A stretch of DNA of 64,000 nt from an uncultured Pseudohongiella sp. (GCA_951812715.1 OX638323.1:1902577-1966576); one strand, 5' to 3'. Counted from the first letter of the stretch, positions 26,254 through 35,972 are shown. Notes: generated by a model from the sequence alone, not told the origin. A program made the numbers and translations.

Positions 26254-27681
26254 TCAAATAATTCGTGCTTTCCAGAAGTACTTTCTGAACCCGCGTTGCG
26301 GATCGAATTGGCGGATGCGGAAATGCACCGAAATCCTTGATCCGGAATCGATACTGCCTTCGCGCACCTCGGTGAAGTCCATCATCAATTTGCCGCCGCC
26401 ATCGAATTGCACCATGCCAAAATACGCCGGCGGACTCCAGTCGAAAGTGAGGCGGTCGGCCGTCCAGGTCAAGACTACGCCCTGCTTGTCGGCAAAGGAA
26501 TAGCTGTCCTGGCTGTCAAGCGCGTTGCAATCGGGATTGATACAGTATTTTTCCCGCGGAATCTGCGCCGCGCCGCATTCCCGGCATTTGCCGCCGAGGA
26601 AGGAGGTCACCAGATCGCGGCGGCGATTGTAGCCGGACAGGTAAGTCTGCTTGTCGGTTTCGCCACGCTTGCCGATGTCCCGCTCGACCAGATTGTTAAA
26701 GGCCAGGAACCTGGCATAACTGGACTCCTCGCGGCCGGCGGCGAGCGTGCCGGATACGCCCCGGCCGGGCTTAAACGAACCGATTGCGGCGGTCGCGCGA
26801 AATAGCAGCGCGTCGCAGCCCTGGCCAAAGGCGGCTAGCAGGATCAGATCTCCAGGCTTGGCCGACTCGAGGGTCCGCGCGAGCAGCAACAGGGGCTGGG
26901 CGGCGCCGGCCACACCGACCGTGGCGGCCTGGTTGTCGACAATAGCCGCCGGATTGACTCCCATCTTCTTCGCTACCGCGGGCGGGGTTCGCGCCTGATC
27001 CGTCGGCAAGATGAAGTGCGCGATGCTCGCGGCTTCCACTCCGCAATTCTTCAGCAGCGCACTAACCGTCTCGGGCACGATCTTCAGATATCCCTCATCG
27101 CGGATCCAGCGCTCTTCCCAGTCATAGTCGAACTCGCCGCCACGATAATGGTCGACGAAATCCGTAGCCAGGCTTTCGCCGCCGACAAATTCCGCCAATA
27201 CCGGCCCGCCGCCGGCAGCTATGGCCGCGGCAGCATCGCCCCACAGCATTTCCGCCCGGGAGCCGGACTTGGCCCGGCGATGCTCCGACGCCACTACCAT
27301 GCCGTCTTGCTCTCCACGCAGCAGCGCCAGCAAGGCCGAAGTCGCCGCGCGTTGGGAGGCGGCAACATCCATGGCGAGCAATTGCCGCGGCAAATTCAGG
27401 GCCTCGGCGAGAACGACGGAATTCTGCCGGTCGAAAAAAGGAAAGGTAGTCGATGCGAAGTAGAGACTCTTGGGGACGTAGCCGTCGAATCCGGCGAGAC
27501 AGTCGGCGGCGGCTTCGACGCCCATGGTGATGGTGTCTTCGTCCCAGTTGCACATGCTGCGCTGGCCTTGCCCGAGGGACTTGAGGCTGGCGTCAAACCA
27601 GGCATTCGCTTCGACGATAGCCGAGCGCTGCAATCGCGCTTGTGGAATATAGGCGCCGAATCCGCTGATTCCTCTCGTCAA
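26254..27681 (-). CDS. HMG-CoA-synthase-like protein fused to a DUF35 zinc-ribbon/OB-fold domain
   Basis: 475 residues: a thiolase-fold domain of the HMG-CoA synthase/KAS III group (ISGFGAYIPQARLQRS at the N-terminus), then a C-terminal DUF35 domain with zinc-ribbon cysteines in CREC and CINPDC and an OB-fold tail. The segment expected to hold the catalytic Cys reads MDVAASQRAATSALL and has no Cys, so classical HMG-CoA synthase chemistry is doubtful. The TTG at 27681 is chosen because AAGGAG lies 7 bases upstream; the frame also opens from a TTG at 27720 without a good site. It is the first gene of the acyl-CoA operon and probably partners the thiolase. Its role may be structural or an unknown condensation/cleavage. 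Confidence 0.82.
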   Translation of the reverse strand: MTRGISGFGAYIPQARLQRSAIVEANAWFDASLKSLGQGQRSMCNWDEDTITMGVEAAADCLAGFDGYVPKSLYFASTTFPFFDRQNSVVLAEALNLPRQLLAMDVAASQRAATSALLALLRGEQDGMVVASEHRRAKSGSRAEMLWGDAAAAIAAGGGPVLAEFVGGESLATDFVDHYRGGEFDYDWEERWIRDEGYLKIVPETVSALLKNCGVEAASIAHFILPTDQARTPPAVAKKMGVNPAAIVDNQAATVGVAGAAQPLLLLARTLESAKPGDLILLAAFGQGCDALLFRATAAIGSFKPGRGVSGTLAAGREESSYARFLAFNNLVERDIGKRGETDKQTYLSGYNRRRDLVTSFLGGKCRECGAAQIPREKYCINPDCNALDSQDSYSFADKQGVVLTWTADRLTFDWSPPAYFGMVQFDGGGKLMMDFTEVREGSIDSGSRISVHFRIRQFDPQRGFRKYFWKARII

Positions 27682-27847
27682 GGCTTTCTCCTTAAGGTAG
27701 TTTTGCTCTGAATCTTGCAAAATCCCAGCAAAAGGGCAATGGAAATACCGGCGAGCAGCGGATTTTATTGGAATTGCGGCGGAATTACATCAACTCTTAC
27801 GGCGAGGTATATGCCGCGCAAGCAACTACCGGAAAAAGGAGTTGAAC

Positions 27848-29347
27848 ATGCCTGAAATCCCGAACGAACCACTACAGCAAAAGGCCGAAGCAGCTATGGG
27901 AAATGGAACCAAAACTGTCAATGACGGTAGCAGTGACGGGCTTCGGATGACCGCCGCGGAGATGATCGACCTCGCGACCCGGGCGGCGGAACTGTTGGTC
28001 GAAAGAATAGATGGCTTGCCGAAGCAGAACGCCTGGGAGGGAGATTTCCGGGAAGTTCTTGCAGGCCTTTTGCTCAAGGATCCACCTGAAGACGGCCTGC
28101 CGGCTCGGGAAGTGCTCGAAATGACGGCGCGCGATATCCTTCCGGTGGCGATGCGGCTTGATCACCCGAGATGCTTCGGATTCGTTCCTTCAGCTCCCAC
28201 CTGGCCCGGAATCGTAGCTGATTTCATGGCGGCCGGCTTCAACATCAATGCCTGCACCTGGTTGGTCGCTAGTGGACCCAGCCAGCTTGAGCTTGTCGTC
28301 GTGGACTGGTTCAGGCGCTGGATCGGGTATCCGGATAGCGCCGGAGGGTTATTCACCAGTGGTGGTTCGGCGGCCAGTGTCGATGCCTTTGTCGCCGCGC
28401 GGGAAGCGGCGGGACATCCCGAGCGCATGACCGTTTACATGAGCGATCAAAGCCACAGCGCGTTCAAGCGCGCCGCGATGATCATCGGCGTGCGGCCGGA
28501 ATGCATACGCCTGATTCCCAGCGACGCGGACTTTCGCATGGAATTGGACGAGCTCGCGCGCGCCGTGGCAGACGACCGCGCCGCGGGATTCAATCCCATC
28601 GCGGTGGCCGCCAATGCCGGCACCGTCGGCACGGGCTCTATCGATCCGCTTGCCGAACTGGCTGACTATTGCGAGGCCGAGAACGTCTGGCTGCACGTTG
28701 ACGCGGCATATGGCGGGTTCGCCGTGGTTACCGAGCGCGGCAAGCAGCTCATGGCCGGCATCGAACGCGCCGACTCCATCGGGCTGGACGCGCACAAGTG
28801 GCTGTTCCAGCCTTACGAGGCCGGGTGCCTACTGGTCAAGGACGCGGCAACCCTGGAGCGCCCGTTCGCGGTTCGTCCCGACATTCTGCAGGACACGGTA
28901 TGGGGCAAGAACCACCCCAATATCACGGATCGGGGCTTGCAATTGAGCCGCGGGTTCAAGGCCCTGAAGGTATGGATGTCGATCCAGACTTTCGGCATGG
29001 CCGCGTTCCGCGAAGCCGTCATGAACGGGATAGAACTGGCGGAGCAGGCCGAAGAGTACATCGCGGCCAGCCCTGTCCTGGAGTGCCTGAATTCGGCGAA
29101 GCTGGGCATCGTTTGCTGCCGGATCAATCCCGGCGACCGAAGTCTGGACGAGAAAGCCATCGAAGACGTCAACAGAACGGTCCTCGCCCACTTGTTCTGG
29201 GACGACAGCGCGTTTATTTCGTCAACGATGCTGCACGGCAAATTCGCACTGCGGCTTTGCGTCATCAATCACTCCACGGCCTGGACGGACGTGCGCGAGA
29301 CTCTCGAAGCCATCGAGCGCTTTGGTGAAAAGGCGATGCCGGCTTAA
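27848..29347 (+). CDS. PLP-dependent group II decarboxylase (aromatic-L-amino-acid decarboxylase-like)
   Basis: 499 residues, fold type I. The PLP lysine is Lys317 in LDAHKWLFQPYEAG, and HVDAAYGGF supplies the Asp that binds the pyridine nitrogen. The substrate-side HPRCFGFVPSAPTWPG and TSGGSAASVDAFVAARE blocks match the aromatic amino-acid/tyrosine decarboxylase group. It should decarboxylate an L-amino acid (tryptophan, tyrosine, phenylalanine or DOPA) or act as the related aldehyde synthase; sequence alone does not separate these. ATG at 27848 follows AAAGGAG by 6 bases, better than the TTG at 27842. Divergent from the acyl-CoA operon. Confidence 0.88.
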   Translation: MPEIPNEPLQQKAEAAMGNGTKTVNDGSSDGLRMTAAEMIDLATRAAELLVERIDGLPKQNAWEGDFREVLAGLLLKDPPEDGLPAREVLEMTARDILPVAMRLDHPRCFGFVPSAPTWPGIVADFMAAGFNINACTWLVASGPSQLELVVVDWFRRWIGYPDSAGGLFTSGGSAASVDAFVAAREAAGHPERMTVYMSDQSHSAFKRAAMIIGVRPECIRLIPSDADFRMELDELARAVADDRAAGFNPIAVAANAGTVGTGSIDPLAELADYCEAENVWLHVDAAYGGFAVVTERGKQLMAGIERADSIGLDAHKWLFQPYEAGCLLVKDAATLERPFAVRPDILQDTVWGKNHPNITDRGLQLSRGFKALKVWMSIQTFGMAAFREAVMNGIELAEQAEEYIAASPVLECLNSAKLGIVCCRINPGDRSLDEKAIEDVNRTVLAHLFWDDSAFISSTMLHGKFALRLCVINHSTAWTDVRETLEAIERFGEKAMPA

Positions 29348-29454
29348 TCCCGCGGGGAATTGTCAGGAAATACCGGTACATTTTCATGCTGGCGGCGAAT
29401 CGCGGCGAGCCTGGAGGCGACGCTCGCGTCACTCGCCGCTTGATATTCAGATTT

Positions 29455-30054
29455 TCAACTTCGGTACTTGTCGTGCAAGCCGCTTCCGGCAAGGATTAAC
29501 GGACGCGCCTTTTGCAGACGCAAGAGTCTCGTCTTTTCCTGCTTGCCGCCGCCAATGTGTTCCGCGTATTCCTTTTGCCGGCCCGCTGTCAGATTATTGA
29601 ACGCCTTTCGTAGCGAGGGGTCGTCCCGCATGGCGATTTGTAGTTCTGCCGGCATCTGCAATGGTCGGGAAACTGGCTTGACCTTTCTGCCCGCCTGGTG
29701 ATTTTCGATCGCTTCAAGCACATAGTCGCGCAGCAACTCGCGCGGAACCGCCTCACCCGCGCTGACCTTCCATTGCCGCAGCGCCTGGGTCTTGCCTTCC
29801 TGGGCGTTGCTCAGCTTGCCGGCGGCATCGCGCAAGAACACTCCCTGGTGAAACCAGAGCGCGCAGTGCTGCTTGAATCCGGCAAATCCGATCAGGTTCT
29901 TGCCATTAAAGAGGTATGCGGGTATGCCCCATTTGATGTCTTCGGCGAGCCCGGCCTCAAGCAAGACTTCGCGGAATGCCGCGAGTTGCTGCCGCCATTG
30001 GTCATGCTTCTCCAGATAGGCATCGACCCGGTCATCGGTTTTGCCGGCGCTCAT
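29455..30054 (-). CDS. YdeI/OmdA-like protein with DUF1801 domain
   Basis: 199 residues. The N-terminal DUF1801 domain (about 10-110) carries AEDIKWGIPAYLFNGKNLIG and ALWFHQGVFL. The C-terminal YdeI/OmdA-type segment carries the MPAELQIAMRDDPSLRKAFN and GGGKQEKTRLLRLQKARPLI blocks. The biochemical role is not established; Salmonella YdeI-type proteins are linked to antimicrobial peptide tolerance. Single gene, convergent with the decarboxylase. Confidence 0.85.
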   Translation of the reverse strand: MSAGKTDDRVDAYLEKHDQWRQQLAAFREVLLEAGLAEDIKWGIPAYLFNGKNLIGFAGFKQHCALWFHQGVFLRDAAGKLSNAQEGKTQALRQWKVSAGEAVPRELLRDYVLEAIENHQAGRKVKPVSRPLQMPAELQIAMRDDPSLRKAFNNLTAGRQKEYAEHIGGGKQEKTRLLRLQKARPLILAGSGLHDKYRS

Positions 30055-30210
30055 TTCCTGTTTTCCAAATTGCGGGACATGGAATTGTGTCTATTGCAAG
30101 CTGGCAGCGTCTCGCGCAGGCGGGTTCCTCGGCCCCGAGCGCTTGGCGCCGCTGTCGAATTCCTTTCCGGGTTCGCGTCGCGCCCCAACCAGCCGTCTTA
30201 CAAGGCATGA

Positions 30211-30262
30211 CAATGTTCGAGCATCGCTCAATGCCGAAGCTTGGAAAACGCTCGCTCCAATA
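30211..30262 (+). repeat. Dispersed intergenic repeat, family A, diverged partial copy 3
   Basis: GTTCGAGCATCGCTCAATGC followed by CGAAGCTTGGAAAACGCTCG lines up with the family A core TCGAACTTCGCTCGAAGCCG and CGCTTCGAAAGCGCTCG. Only the central part is recognisable. The rest of the 30055-30348 gap shows no gene. Confidence 0.45.
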
Positions 30263-30348
30263 CGCCACCGCCGCGCGCTCCGGGCGCCCCGATCAGGCGC
30301 CAAGGCGTCAACGCACCCGGCGGAGTGTCGCTTGCGGAGGAACCTTAC

Positions 30349-31611
30349 TCAGCTTCTCCGTTCAATAATGGCTTCGTCCACCAGGCGCTTGAAGTTTTCG
30401 CGAAAGCCGCCGCCCCGGGACGGGGAGACCTGGCTCATGATTACCATGACCATATCCTCGTTGGGATCGATGAAATAGCGCGTGGCCGCGGAGCCATCCC
30501 ACCAGATCACGCCGTTGCTGACCGGGAAATTGTAGGCGCTCGCATCCATGACCAGATTGAAGCCGCCCAGGGTCCAGCCCGACCCGAGCCAGTAGCCCCC
30601 CGGGCCGATGGGCATGGCGGCGTCGGGAACCGCGTTCCGGTAGATCAGTTCGGCGGTTTCCGGCGCTAGCACCCGGCGGCCATCGAGTTCGCCCAGATTC
30701 AGAATCATTTGGCTGAAGCGCATGAAATCGGGCACGGTGGAAAGCAGGCCGACGCCGCCTTCGATCAGCGGCGGCCGCGATGTCCATGGCGTCTGCTCGA
30801 TCTGGTACGGATTCAGGCGGCCGTCGGCGGGCCGGTATACGACTGCCAGCCGCCCGGCGTCGGCGCCTTCGGCCCAGAACATGGTGCTGTCCATTCCCAG
30901 AGGACCAAACAGGCGTTCGTTCAGATATTCGTCCAGTGGCTGTCCTGACCAGACTTCCACCAGCTTGCCAAGAATAGTGGCGTGGATGCCGTACCGAAAA
31001 GCGCTGCCGGGATCGTGGAATAGCGGAATACGCGCGGCATTACTGGTCATCTCATCCAGACTGATCGATTTGTCGCGAACGTTGTGCTCGCGGTAAAGCG
31101 CAGAACCGCGAGACCCCAATCCGGAGGTGTGAGTGAGCAGGTGCGCGACCGTGACATCGCCGACTCGCTCGCGTGTCTGGCTGATATCCGTACTTCCCGG
31201 ATCGATCAGCACGCGCTGATCGGCGAATTCCGGCAGGTACATTGCAATCGGGTCGCCAAAATCGAATTTGCCTTGCTCGTATTGCTGCAATACCGCGATG
31301 CTCGTGACCTGCCGCGTCATCGAATAGATGCGGAACAGGGTATCCGGCCGCATTGCCTCGCCGTTTTCGAGGTCGTACTGGCCGAGCGCTTCGAAATAGA
31401 CCAACTTGCCGTCACGAGCGACGGCGGCAACCACGCCGGGAATCTCCCCATCATCGATGTGCTGCCGCAGCCGGGCTGTCACCAACTCCAGTTTCGCCGC
31501 ATCCATGCCCACTGCAGCCGGCGCCGTCGGCTGTAGCTCCTGTCCGAGCGCGAACGCCGGCGCCAACAGCAGCAGAGAGCAACAGATAGCAATCCCGGCC
31601 TGCGCTGGCAT
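30349..31611 (-). CDS. Serine hydrolase, beta-lactamase class C / esterase family, SxxK replaced by SxxR
   Basis: 420 residues with a signal peptide (to about residue 23, ALGQ), so periplasmic or exported. The fold is that of class C beta-lactamases, EstB-type esterases and D-aminopeptidases. The nucleophile is Ser97 in RIYSMTRQVTS, where the family normally has SMTK; codon CGG gives Arg100 instead of the general-base Lys. The second motif reads FRYGIHATILG, and the third region is WWDGSAATRYFIDP. The ATG at 31611 comes one base after the stop of the TonB-dependent receptor, so the two form a unit. It may hydrolyse what the receptor imports, or be catalytically altered. Confidence 0.87.
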   Translation of the reverse strand: MPAQAGIAICCSLLLLAPAFALGQELQPTAPAAVGMDAAKLELVTARLRQHIDDGEIPGVVAAVARDGKLVYFEALGQYDLENGEAMRPDTLFRIYSMTRQVTSIAVLQQYEQGKFDFGDPIAMYLPEFADQRVLIDPGSTDISQTRERVGDVTVAHLLTHTSGLGSRGSALYREHNVRDKSISLDEMTSNAARIPLFHDPGSAFRYGIHATILGKLVEVWSGQPLDEYLNERLFGPLGMDSTMFWAEGADAGRLAVVYRPADGRLNPYQIEQTPWTSRPPLIEGGVGLLSTVPDFMRFSQMILNLGELDGRRVLAPETAELIYRNAVPDAAMPIGPGGYWLGSGWTLGGFNLVMDASAYNFPVSNGVIWWDGSAATRYFIDPNEDMVMVIMSQVSPSRGGGFRENFKRLVDEAIIERRS

Positions 31612-31612
31612 G

Positions 31613-34132
31613 CTAGAAATTCATCCTCAGCGTCACTCCGTAGGTGCGCGGCGCTTCTATGAAGGTCGCCCGGGCGCCGGCGCGCAGGGGCACGTTGAAG
31701 GTTACGTTGCGCACGCGCTCATCGGTAACGTTGTTGCCCCACAATTCAAGCATCCAGCGGCCGTCCTCGCTGCCGATGCCCGCGCGCAGATTCAGACGGT
31801 CGGCGGCTTCCTGAATATCGAAATCCAGATTAGGCTGGGTGCTGGTGCGGCGGTCATCGGCCCAGCGATAGTTGCCGGACAGGAAGTAGACGAGATTGCC
31901 GACATAGCCCTGATAGTCCAGGCCAAGGGTAACGGTGTTCTCGGGCGAATTCGTCAAGGCCGCGCCACAAAGCGAACTGACCGACGCCGAAGCGTCAGGG
32001 CTATTGCCGTCACAATCGTCCGGATATTCGGAATCAGCCAATGTGTAGCCAAAACTCAGATTCAAGTTATCGCTCAGGAGCGTCGCCAATTCCAGCTCGG
32101 CGCCCTGACTTTGGGCTTTGGGCACATTGAACGTAGTGAACTGGATGCCGGTGAATTCCAGCACCTGGAAGCCTTGCAGATCGTAATCCCAAGCCGCGAT
32201 ATTCGCGCGCAGGCGGTCATTCAGGAACAGCGTTTTCAGCCCGACTTCCCAAGCGTCATTGGTCTCGGCGCTGAACCGCGGGTCGGCGCCGGCGATGGCC
32301 GCGGTCGCGTCGAGGTTGAACCCGCCGGACTTGAAACCGTGGGTAAAACTCACGTATCCCGAAACGATTTCATTGAAATCATTGGATAACTTTACGGTAT
32401 ACGCAAGCTCGTCGTCCTCATAGGTTCCGGCGAAGGTTACGGGGCCGCTCGGTAGCACGTCCGCCGGCGCGGCGAACGGAAAACACATATAGGCCGCGCT
32501 GAACCCGCCAATAGTGCCCGCAACCACTTCAAGCCCGGTGCCGGCCGCGCCCGCGATCAATGCGCCGGCATTGGCGGCCGTATTGGCGCAGGCCGGGTTG
32601 GGCGCCAATCCCTGGGTGAAGGTGCCGTCTTTCTGTTCATCGATCCATCGAAGACCGACGACCAGATCCAGATCTTCAGTCAGATGGAAAGTATTTTGGG
32701 TGAAGATCGACGAGGACTGGCTGTCCTGGGTGTATCTGTTTTGCGCGAAAGCTCCGGCCGCATCGGCGCCGCCCGCGAAAGCGACGGTTGGAGACGGCGC
32801 GGCAAGCACATCCGCGAATACGCCTCCGGTAGCCAGCGGCACGCCGCCAAGCAGGGGCGCCGCGCCAAGCACCGGTCCAAACGCATATCGCCACAAAATG
32901 GCGTCGGTGTGCGCGGAAAAGTCCGCGCCCAGACCCAGTCCGCCGTGAGCGAGAATCTGTTCGTCGCTATAGTAAACGCCTAACATCCAGGACACCCGGT
33001 CCGAATCTCCCGACAGGCGAAGTTCAGTAGTCCAGGTGTCGACGTTGCCGATATTCGGAAACCCGCCGGCAACCGCCGGTGACACGGAAAAGACATCGAG
33101 ATTCACGAAGTCGGATTGCTGCACGGAGTCCGACTTGAACTCGCGCCGGGACGACAGCCAGGTCAATTCCACATCGTCGTTCAATTCCCAGTTCAGTTCG
33201 GCCGAGAATCCGGTCTGTTCCGAACCGTTCTCGAATTGCTCGGCATTGGAGGCCAGATTTTCGAGCGCGGCCTCGCCAAATGCCTGAACGCCCCCGTCGG
33301 CGGGGAGACCGGCGGCCACGAAGGAGCCAAGGGCGCGGGCCGGCGAGTCCTGCAGGACGACGGCATCGCAGCACTTTTCATCAGCGTCGGAATAGTCAGC
33401 GATCAGACGCAGGTCGGCCGTGTCGGAAATATTCCACAGCAATTGCCCCCTGAGAGAAAATCGATCTCGAGTGCGGCTTTCGGCGCCCGTGGTCGATTGC
33501 AGAAATCCGCTTTGCTCCCGGCGGGCGAACGACAGCCGGTAACCCAGAACATCCTCGGTGATCGGACCGCTTGCTCCCGCCTGGATATTGTAGCCGTCGA
33601 AATTTGCCGCCGTGACGTTGGCGAAGAACTCGTTTTCGGTCAGGTTGGGTTTGCGCGTGCGGATACTGATCGCCCCGGCGGAAGTGTTTCGTCCGAACAG
33701 CGTGCCCTGGGGACCGCGCAGCACTTCGATCTGTTCAACATCCATGAGGTCCGCGAGCGCGATTCCGGGACGGCTCAGGTAAACATCGTCCAGAAAGACT
33801 CCAACGGCGCTTTCAAGGCCGATATTGTTGCCCGTCGTTCCTACCCCGCGAATTCGCAAGGTAGTGCCTCCGGTTTCCGTCTGGGACGAATTCATGTTGA
33901 AGGACGTCGCCAGCGTATCGAGATCCCGCAGGTCCTTGACTCCGGCCCGATCAAGAGCTTCCGCGCTCAACGCGGTCACTGCGACCGGAACGTCTTGTAA
34001 GGATTCGTCGCGCCGGGTCGCGGTTACCCGAATCTCCTCGATCGCCGCTGTACTGCTCTCTTGTGCCTGAGTCTGGCCAGGCGTCACAAACGCCAGTGCC
34101 GCTAACAGCGCACCTGTCAATTGCTTTTGCAT
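31613..34132 (-). CDS. TonB-dependent receptor
   Basis: Outer-membrane importer of 839 residues. It has a signal peptide (MQKQLTGALLAALAFVT to TQAQ), the TonB box IEEIRVTATRRDE, a plug with VPVAVTALSAEALDRAGVKD, LRIRGVGTTGNNIGLESAVG, VFLDDVYLSRPG and EVLRGPQGTLFGRNTSAGAI, and a barrel ending VTLRMNF. The ATG at 34132 has AGGGGG 5 bases upstream. No STN domain, so it is not a signal transducer. It belongs to the large group of receptors seen for terpenoids, oligosaccharides and other substrates in marine and soil bacteria; the ligand is unknown. Operon partner of the serine hydrolase. Confidence 0.93.
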   Translation of the reverse strand: MQKQLTGALLAALAFVTPGQTQAQESSTAAIEEIRVTATRRDESLQDVPVAVTALSAEALDRAGVKDLRDLDTLATSFNMNSSQTETGGTTLRIRGVGTTGNNIGLESAVGVFLDDVYLSRPGIALADLMDVEQIEVLRGPQGTLFGRNTSAGAISIRTRKPNLTENEFFANVTAANFDGYNIQAGASGPITEDVLGYRLSFARREQSGFLQSTTGAESRTRDRFSLRGQLLWNISDTADLRLIADYSDADEKCCDAVVLQDSPARALGSFVAAGLPADGGVQAFGEAALENLASNAEQFENGSEQTGFSAELNWELNDDVELTWLSSRREFKSDSVQQSDFVNLDVFSVSPAVAGGFPNIGNVDTWTTELRLSGDSDRVSWMLGVYYSDEQILAHGGLGLGADFSAHTDAILWRYAFGPVLGAAPLLGGVPLATGGVFADVLAAPSPTVAFAGGADAAGAFAQNRYTQDSQSSSIFTQNTFHLTEDLDLVVGLRWIDEQKDGTFTQGLAPNPACANTAANAGALIAGAAGTGLEVVAGTIGGFSAAYMCFPFAAPADVLPSGPVTFAGTYEDDELAYTVKLSNDFNEIVSGYVSFTHGFKSGGFNLDATAAIAGADPRFSAETNDAWEVGLKTLFLNDRLRANIAAWDYDLQGFQVLEFTGIQFTTFNVPKAQSQGAELELATLLSDNLNLSFGYTLADSEYPDDCDGNSPDASASVSSLCGAALTNSPENTVTLGLDYQGYVGNLVYFLSGNYRWADDRRTSTQPNLDFDIQEAADRLNLRAGIGSEDGRWMLELWGNNVTDERVRNVTFNVPLRAGARATFIEAPRTYGVTLRMNF

Positions 34133-34398
34133 CGTTTCCCCCTAGGAATCAATTCGAAGTGAATCCAGCATACTATATTATGAGACGAACGAAATGCGCC
34201 TTTCGAAATTTGTATCCACTCCGACAGTGGGGGAGCTGGACGCCGGATCAAGCTCCTGTCCGACTGCAAGCTGCGGCGCCAAGGTCAGCAGGAGCAGGGA
34301 AAATCCAAAATCGAAGAAAATACCGGCAGGCGCTTGCAAAAATGTCCGCCGAATAATTTATTGGAGGTGGAGGAGATCAATTCTTGGAGAGGTATGTG

Positions 34399-34587
34399 CT
34401 AATCCTGCACTTGTGTGAAAGACCAAATCAAAGCTGCAACCCATCCCAGAAATGTCCAACCGAGGAAAATGTTCAATACAAGAATCGAAGTTCTGTTGTG
34501 GTGTTCACGTCTGTGCGCCACGATTGCGGGCAGAAAATACAAACTGAACACTACCGCTATGGCGATCGGCACCAATATCCCTTCCAC
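34399..34587 (-). CDS. Small superinfection-immunity-like membrane protein
   Basis: 62 residues with two membrane segments: PIAIAVVFSLYFLPAIVA and ILVLNIFLGWTFLGWVAALI. The YFLPxIVA, HHN and LNIFLGWTxxGWVxAL pattern is that of the phage T4 Imm-like superinfection immunity family, which is widespread in bacterial chromosomes and whose bacterial role is mostly untested. The GTG start at 34587 has only a weak ribosome site. Isolated gene between a receptor and gcdH. Confidence 0.75.
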   Translation of the reverse strand: MEGILVPIAIAVVFSLYFLPAIVAHRREHHNRTSILVLNIFLGWTFLGWVAALIWSFTQVQD

Positions 34588-34687
34588 AATTCAGCCCCCT
34601 GGTCCAAAATTTCATTAAATTCGGCTCGACCTATCAATCTTTGTCAGCCGATACAAGAACCGTCCTGAACTGATACCGTCTGATCTG

Positions 34688-35881
34688 TTACGCCCCGGTG
34701 AACGCTTGGATACCGGTTTGCGTGCGGCCGAGGATCAGGGCGTGGATGTCCTGGGTGCCTTCGTAGGTGTTCACCACTTCCAGGTTCTGGACGTGGCGCA
34801 TGACTGGGTATTCGTCGGAAATGCCGTTGCCGCCGAGCATGTCGCGGGCCTCCCGGGCGGCATCAAGCGCTTTCAAGCAGGAATTGCGTTTGAGCAATGA
34901 AATCAGCGGCGCTGCCAGCTTGCCTTCGTCGCGCAGGCGGCAGGCGCGCAGGCAGCCTTGCAGCCCGATACTGATGTCGGTCTGCATTTGCGCGAGCTTC
35001 TTCTGGATCAGTTGATTCGCCGCCAGCGGCCGGCCGAACTGGTGGCGGTCGAGGGTGTATCGCAGCGCCGTGTGCCAGCAGGTTCGAGCCGCGCCCAAAG
35101 CGCCCCAGGCGATGCCGAGCCTGGCGGAATTCAAACAACTGAAGGGGCCGCCGAGGCCCCGCGCCCCCGGCAGCAGATTCTCTTCGGGGACGAACACTTC
35201 ATCCATGACGATTTCGCCGGTGATCGATGCTCGCAACGCCAGCTTGCCCTCGATCTTCGGCGCGCTGAGGCCCGGCATTCCCTTGTCGAGAATAAAACCG
35301 CGGATAACGCCATCGTCGTCCTTGGCCCAGACAATAAATACGTCGGCGATGGGCGAATTGCTGATCCAGCTCTTGGCGCCGGTGAGTTGGTAGCCGCCAT
35401 CGATGCCGCGCGCCCTGGTAATCATGCCGCCGGGGTCGGAGCCGTGGTCTGGTTCCGTCAGACCGAAACAGCCGATCAATTTGCCGCTGGCGAGTTCGGG
35501 CAGGTATTTCTCCTTTTGCGCCTCGCTGCCGAAGGCGTTGATCGGATGCATGACCAGACTGGATTGCACCGACATCATCGAGCGGTAGCCTGAATCCACC
35601 GCTTCGATTTCCCGCGCCACCAGACCGTAGCAGACATAGTTCATGCCGGCGCAGCCATGGCCTTCGATCATGCAGCCAAGCAGGCCCAATTCGCCCATTT
35701 CGCGAAAGATTTCAGGATCGGTTTCCTCCTTGCGATAGGCTTCCCGCACTCGCGGCAGCAGTTTTTCCTGTGCGTATTGCCGCACCGTGTCGCGCACCAT
35801 GCGTTCTTCTTCGCTGAACTGTTCTTCGATGAGGAACGGGTCATCCCACTGGAAGGGAAAGGCGTCGGGATTCTTGGACAT
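34688..35881 (-). CDS. gcdH: Glutaryl-CoA dehydrogenase
   Basis: Oxidative decarboxylation of glutaryl-CoA to crotonyl-CoA in lysine, hydroxylysine and tryptophan catabolism. 397 residues, the usual length. Family-specific blocks include [16 protein letters not shown] (with the substrate-carboxylate Arg), [33 protein letters not shown] and [20 protein letters not shown]. Catalytic base Glu374. The close match to the [11 protein letters not shown] and [24 protein letters not shown] signatures makes this more specific than a general acyl-CoA dehydrogenase call. Single gene, divergent from uvrD. Confidence 0.93.
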   Translation of the reverse strand: MSKNPDAFPFQWDDPFLIEEQFSEEERMVRDTVRQYAQEKLLPRVREAYRKEETDPEIFREMGELGLLGCMIEGHGCAGMNYVCYGLVAREIEAVDSGYRSMMSVQSSLVMHPINAFGSEAQKEKYLPELASGKLIGCFGLTEPDHGSDPGGMITRARGIDGGYQLTGAKSWISNSPIADVFIVWAKDDDGVIRGFILDKGMPGLSAPKIEGKLALRASITGEIVMDEVFVPEENLLPGARGLGGPFSCLNSARLGIAWGALGAARTCWHTALRYTLDRHQFGRPLAANQLIQKKLAQMQTDISIGLQGCLRACRLRDEGKLAAPLISLLKRNSCLKALDAAREARDMLGGNGISDEYPVMRHVQNLEVVNTYEGTQDIHALILGRTQTGIQAFTGA

Positions 35882-35972
35882 GCCGGCCTCCGGGCCATCG
35901 TCGGGGTGCGACGCGAAAGTTTAACAAATTCGTGGCGAGGGAGGTTTGTGGCTTCAAGCGGGACCGCGAGGG

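Noticed and set aside
28798..29328. Plus-strand frame overlapping the decarboxylase
   Set aside because: Shadow of the decarboxylase in another frame; the real frame carries the PLP lysine and conserved blocks.
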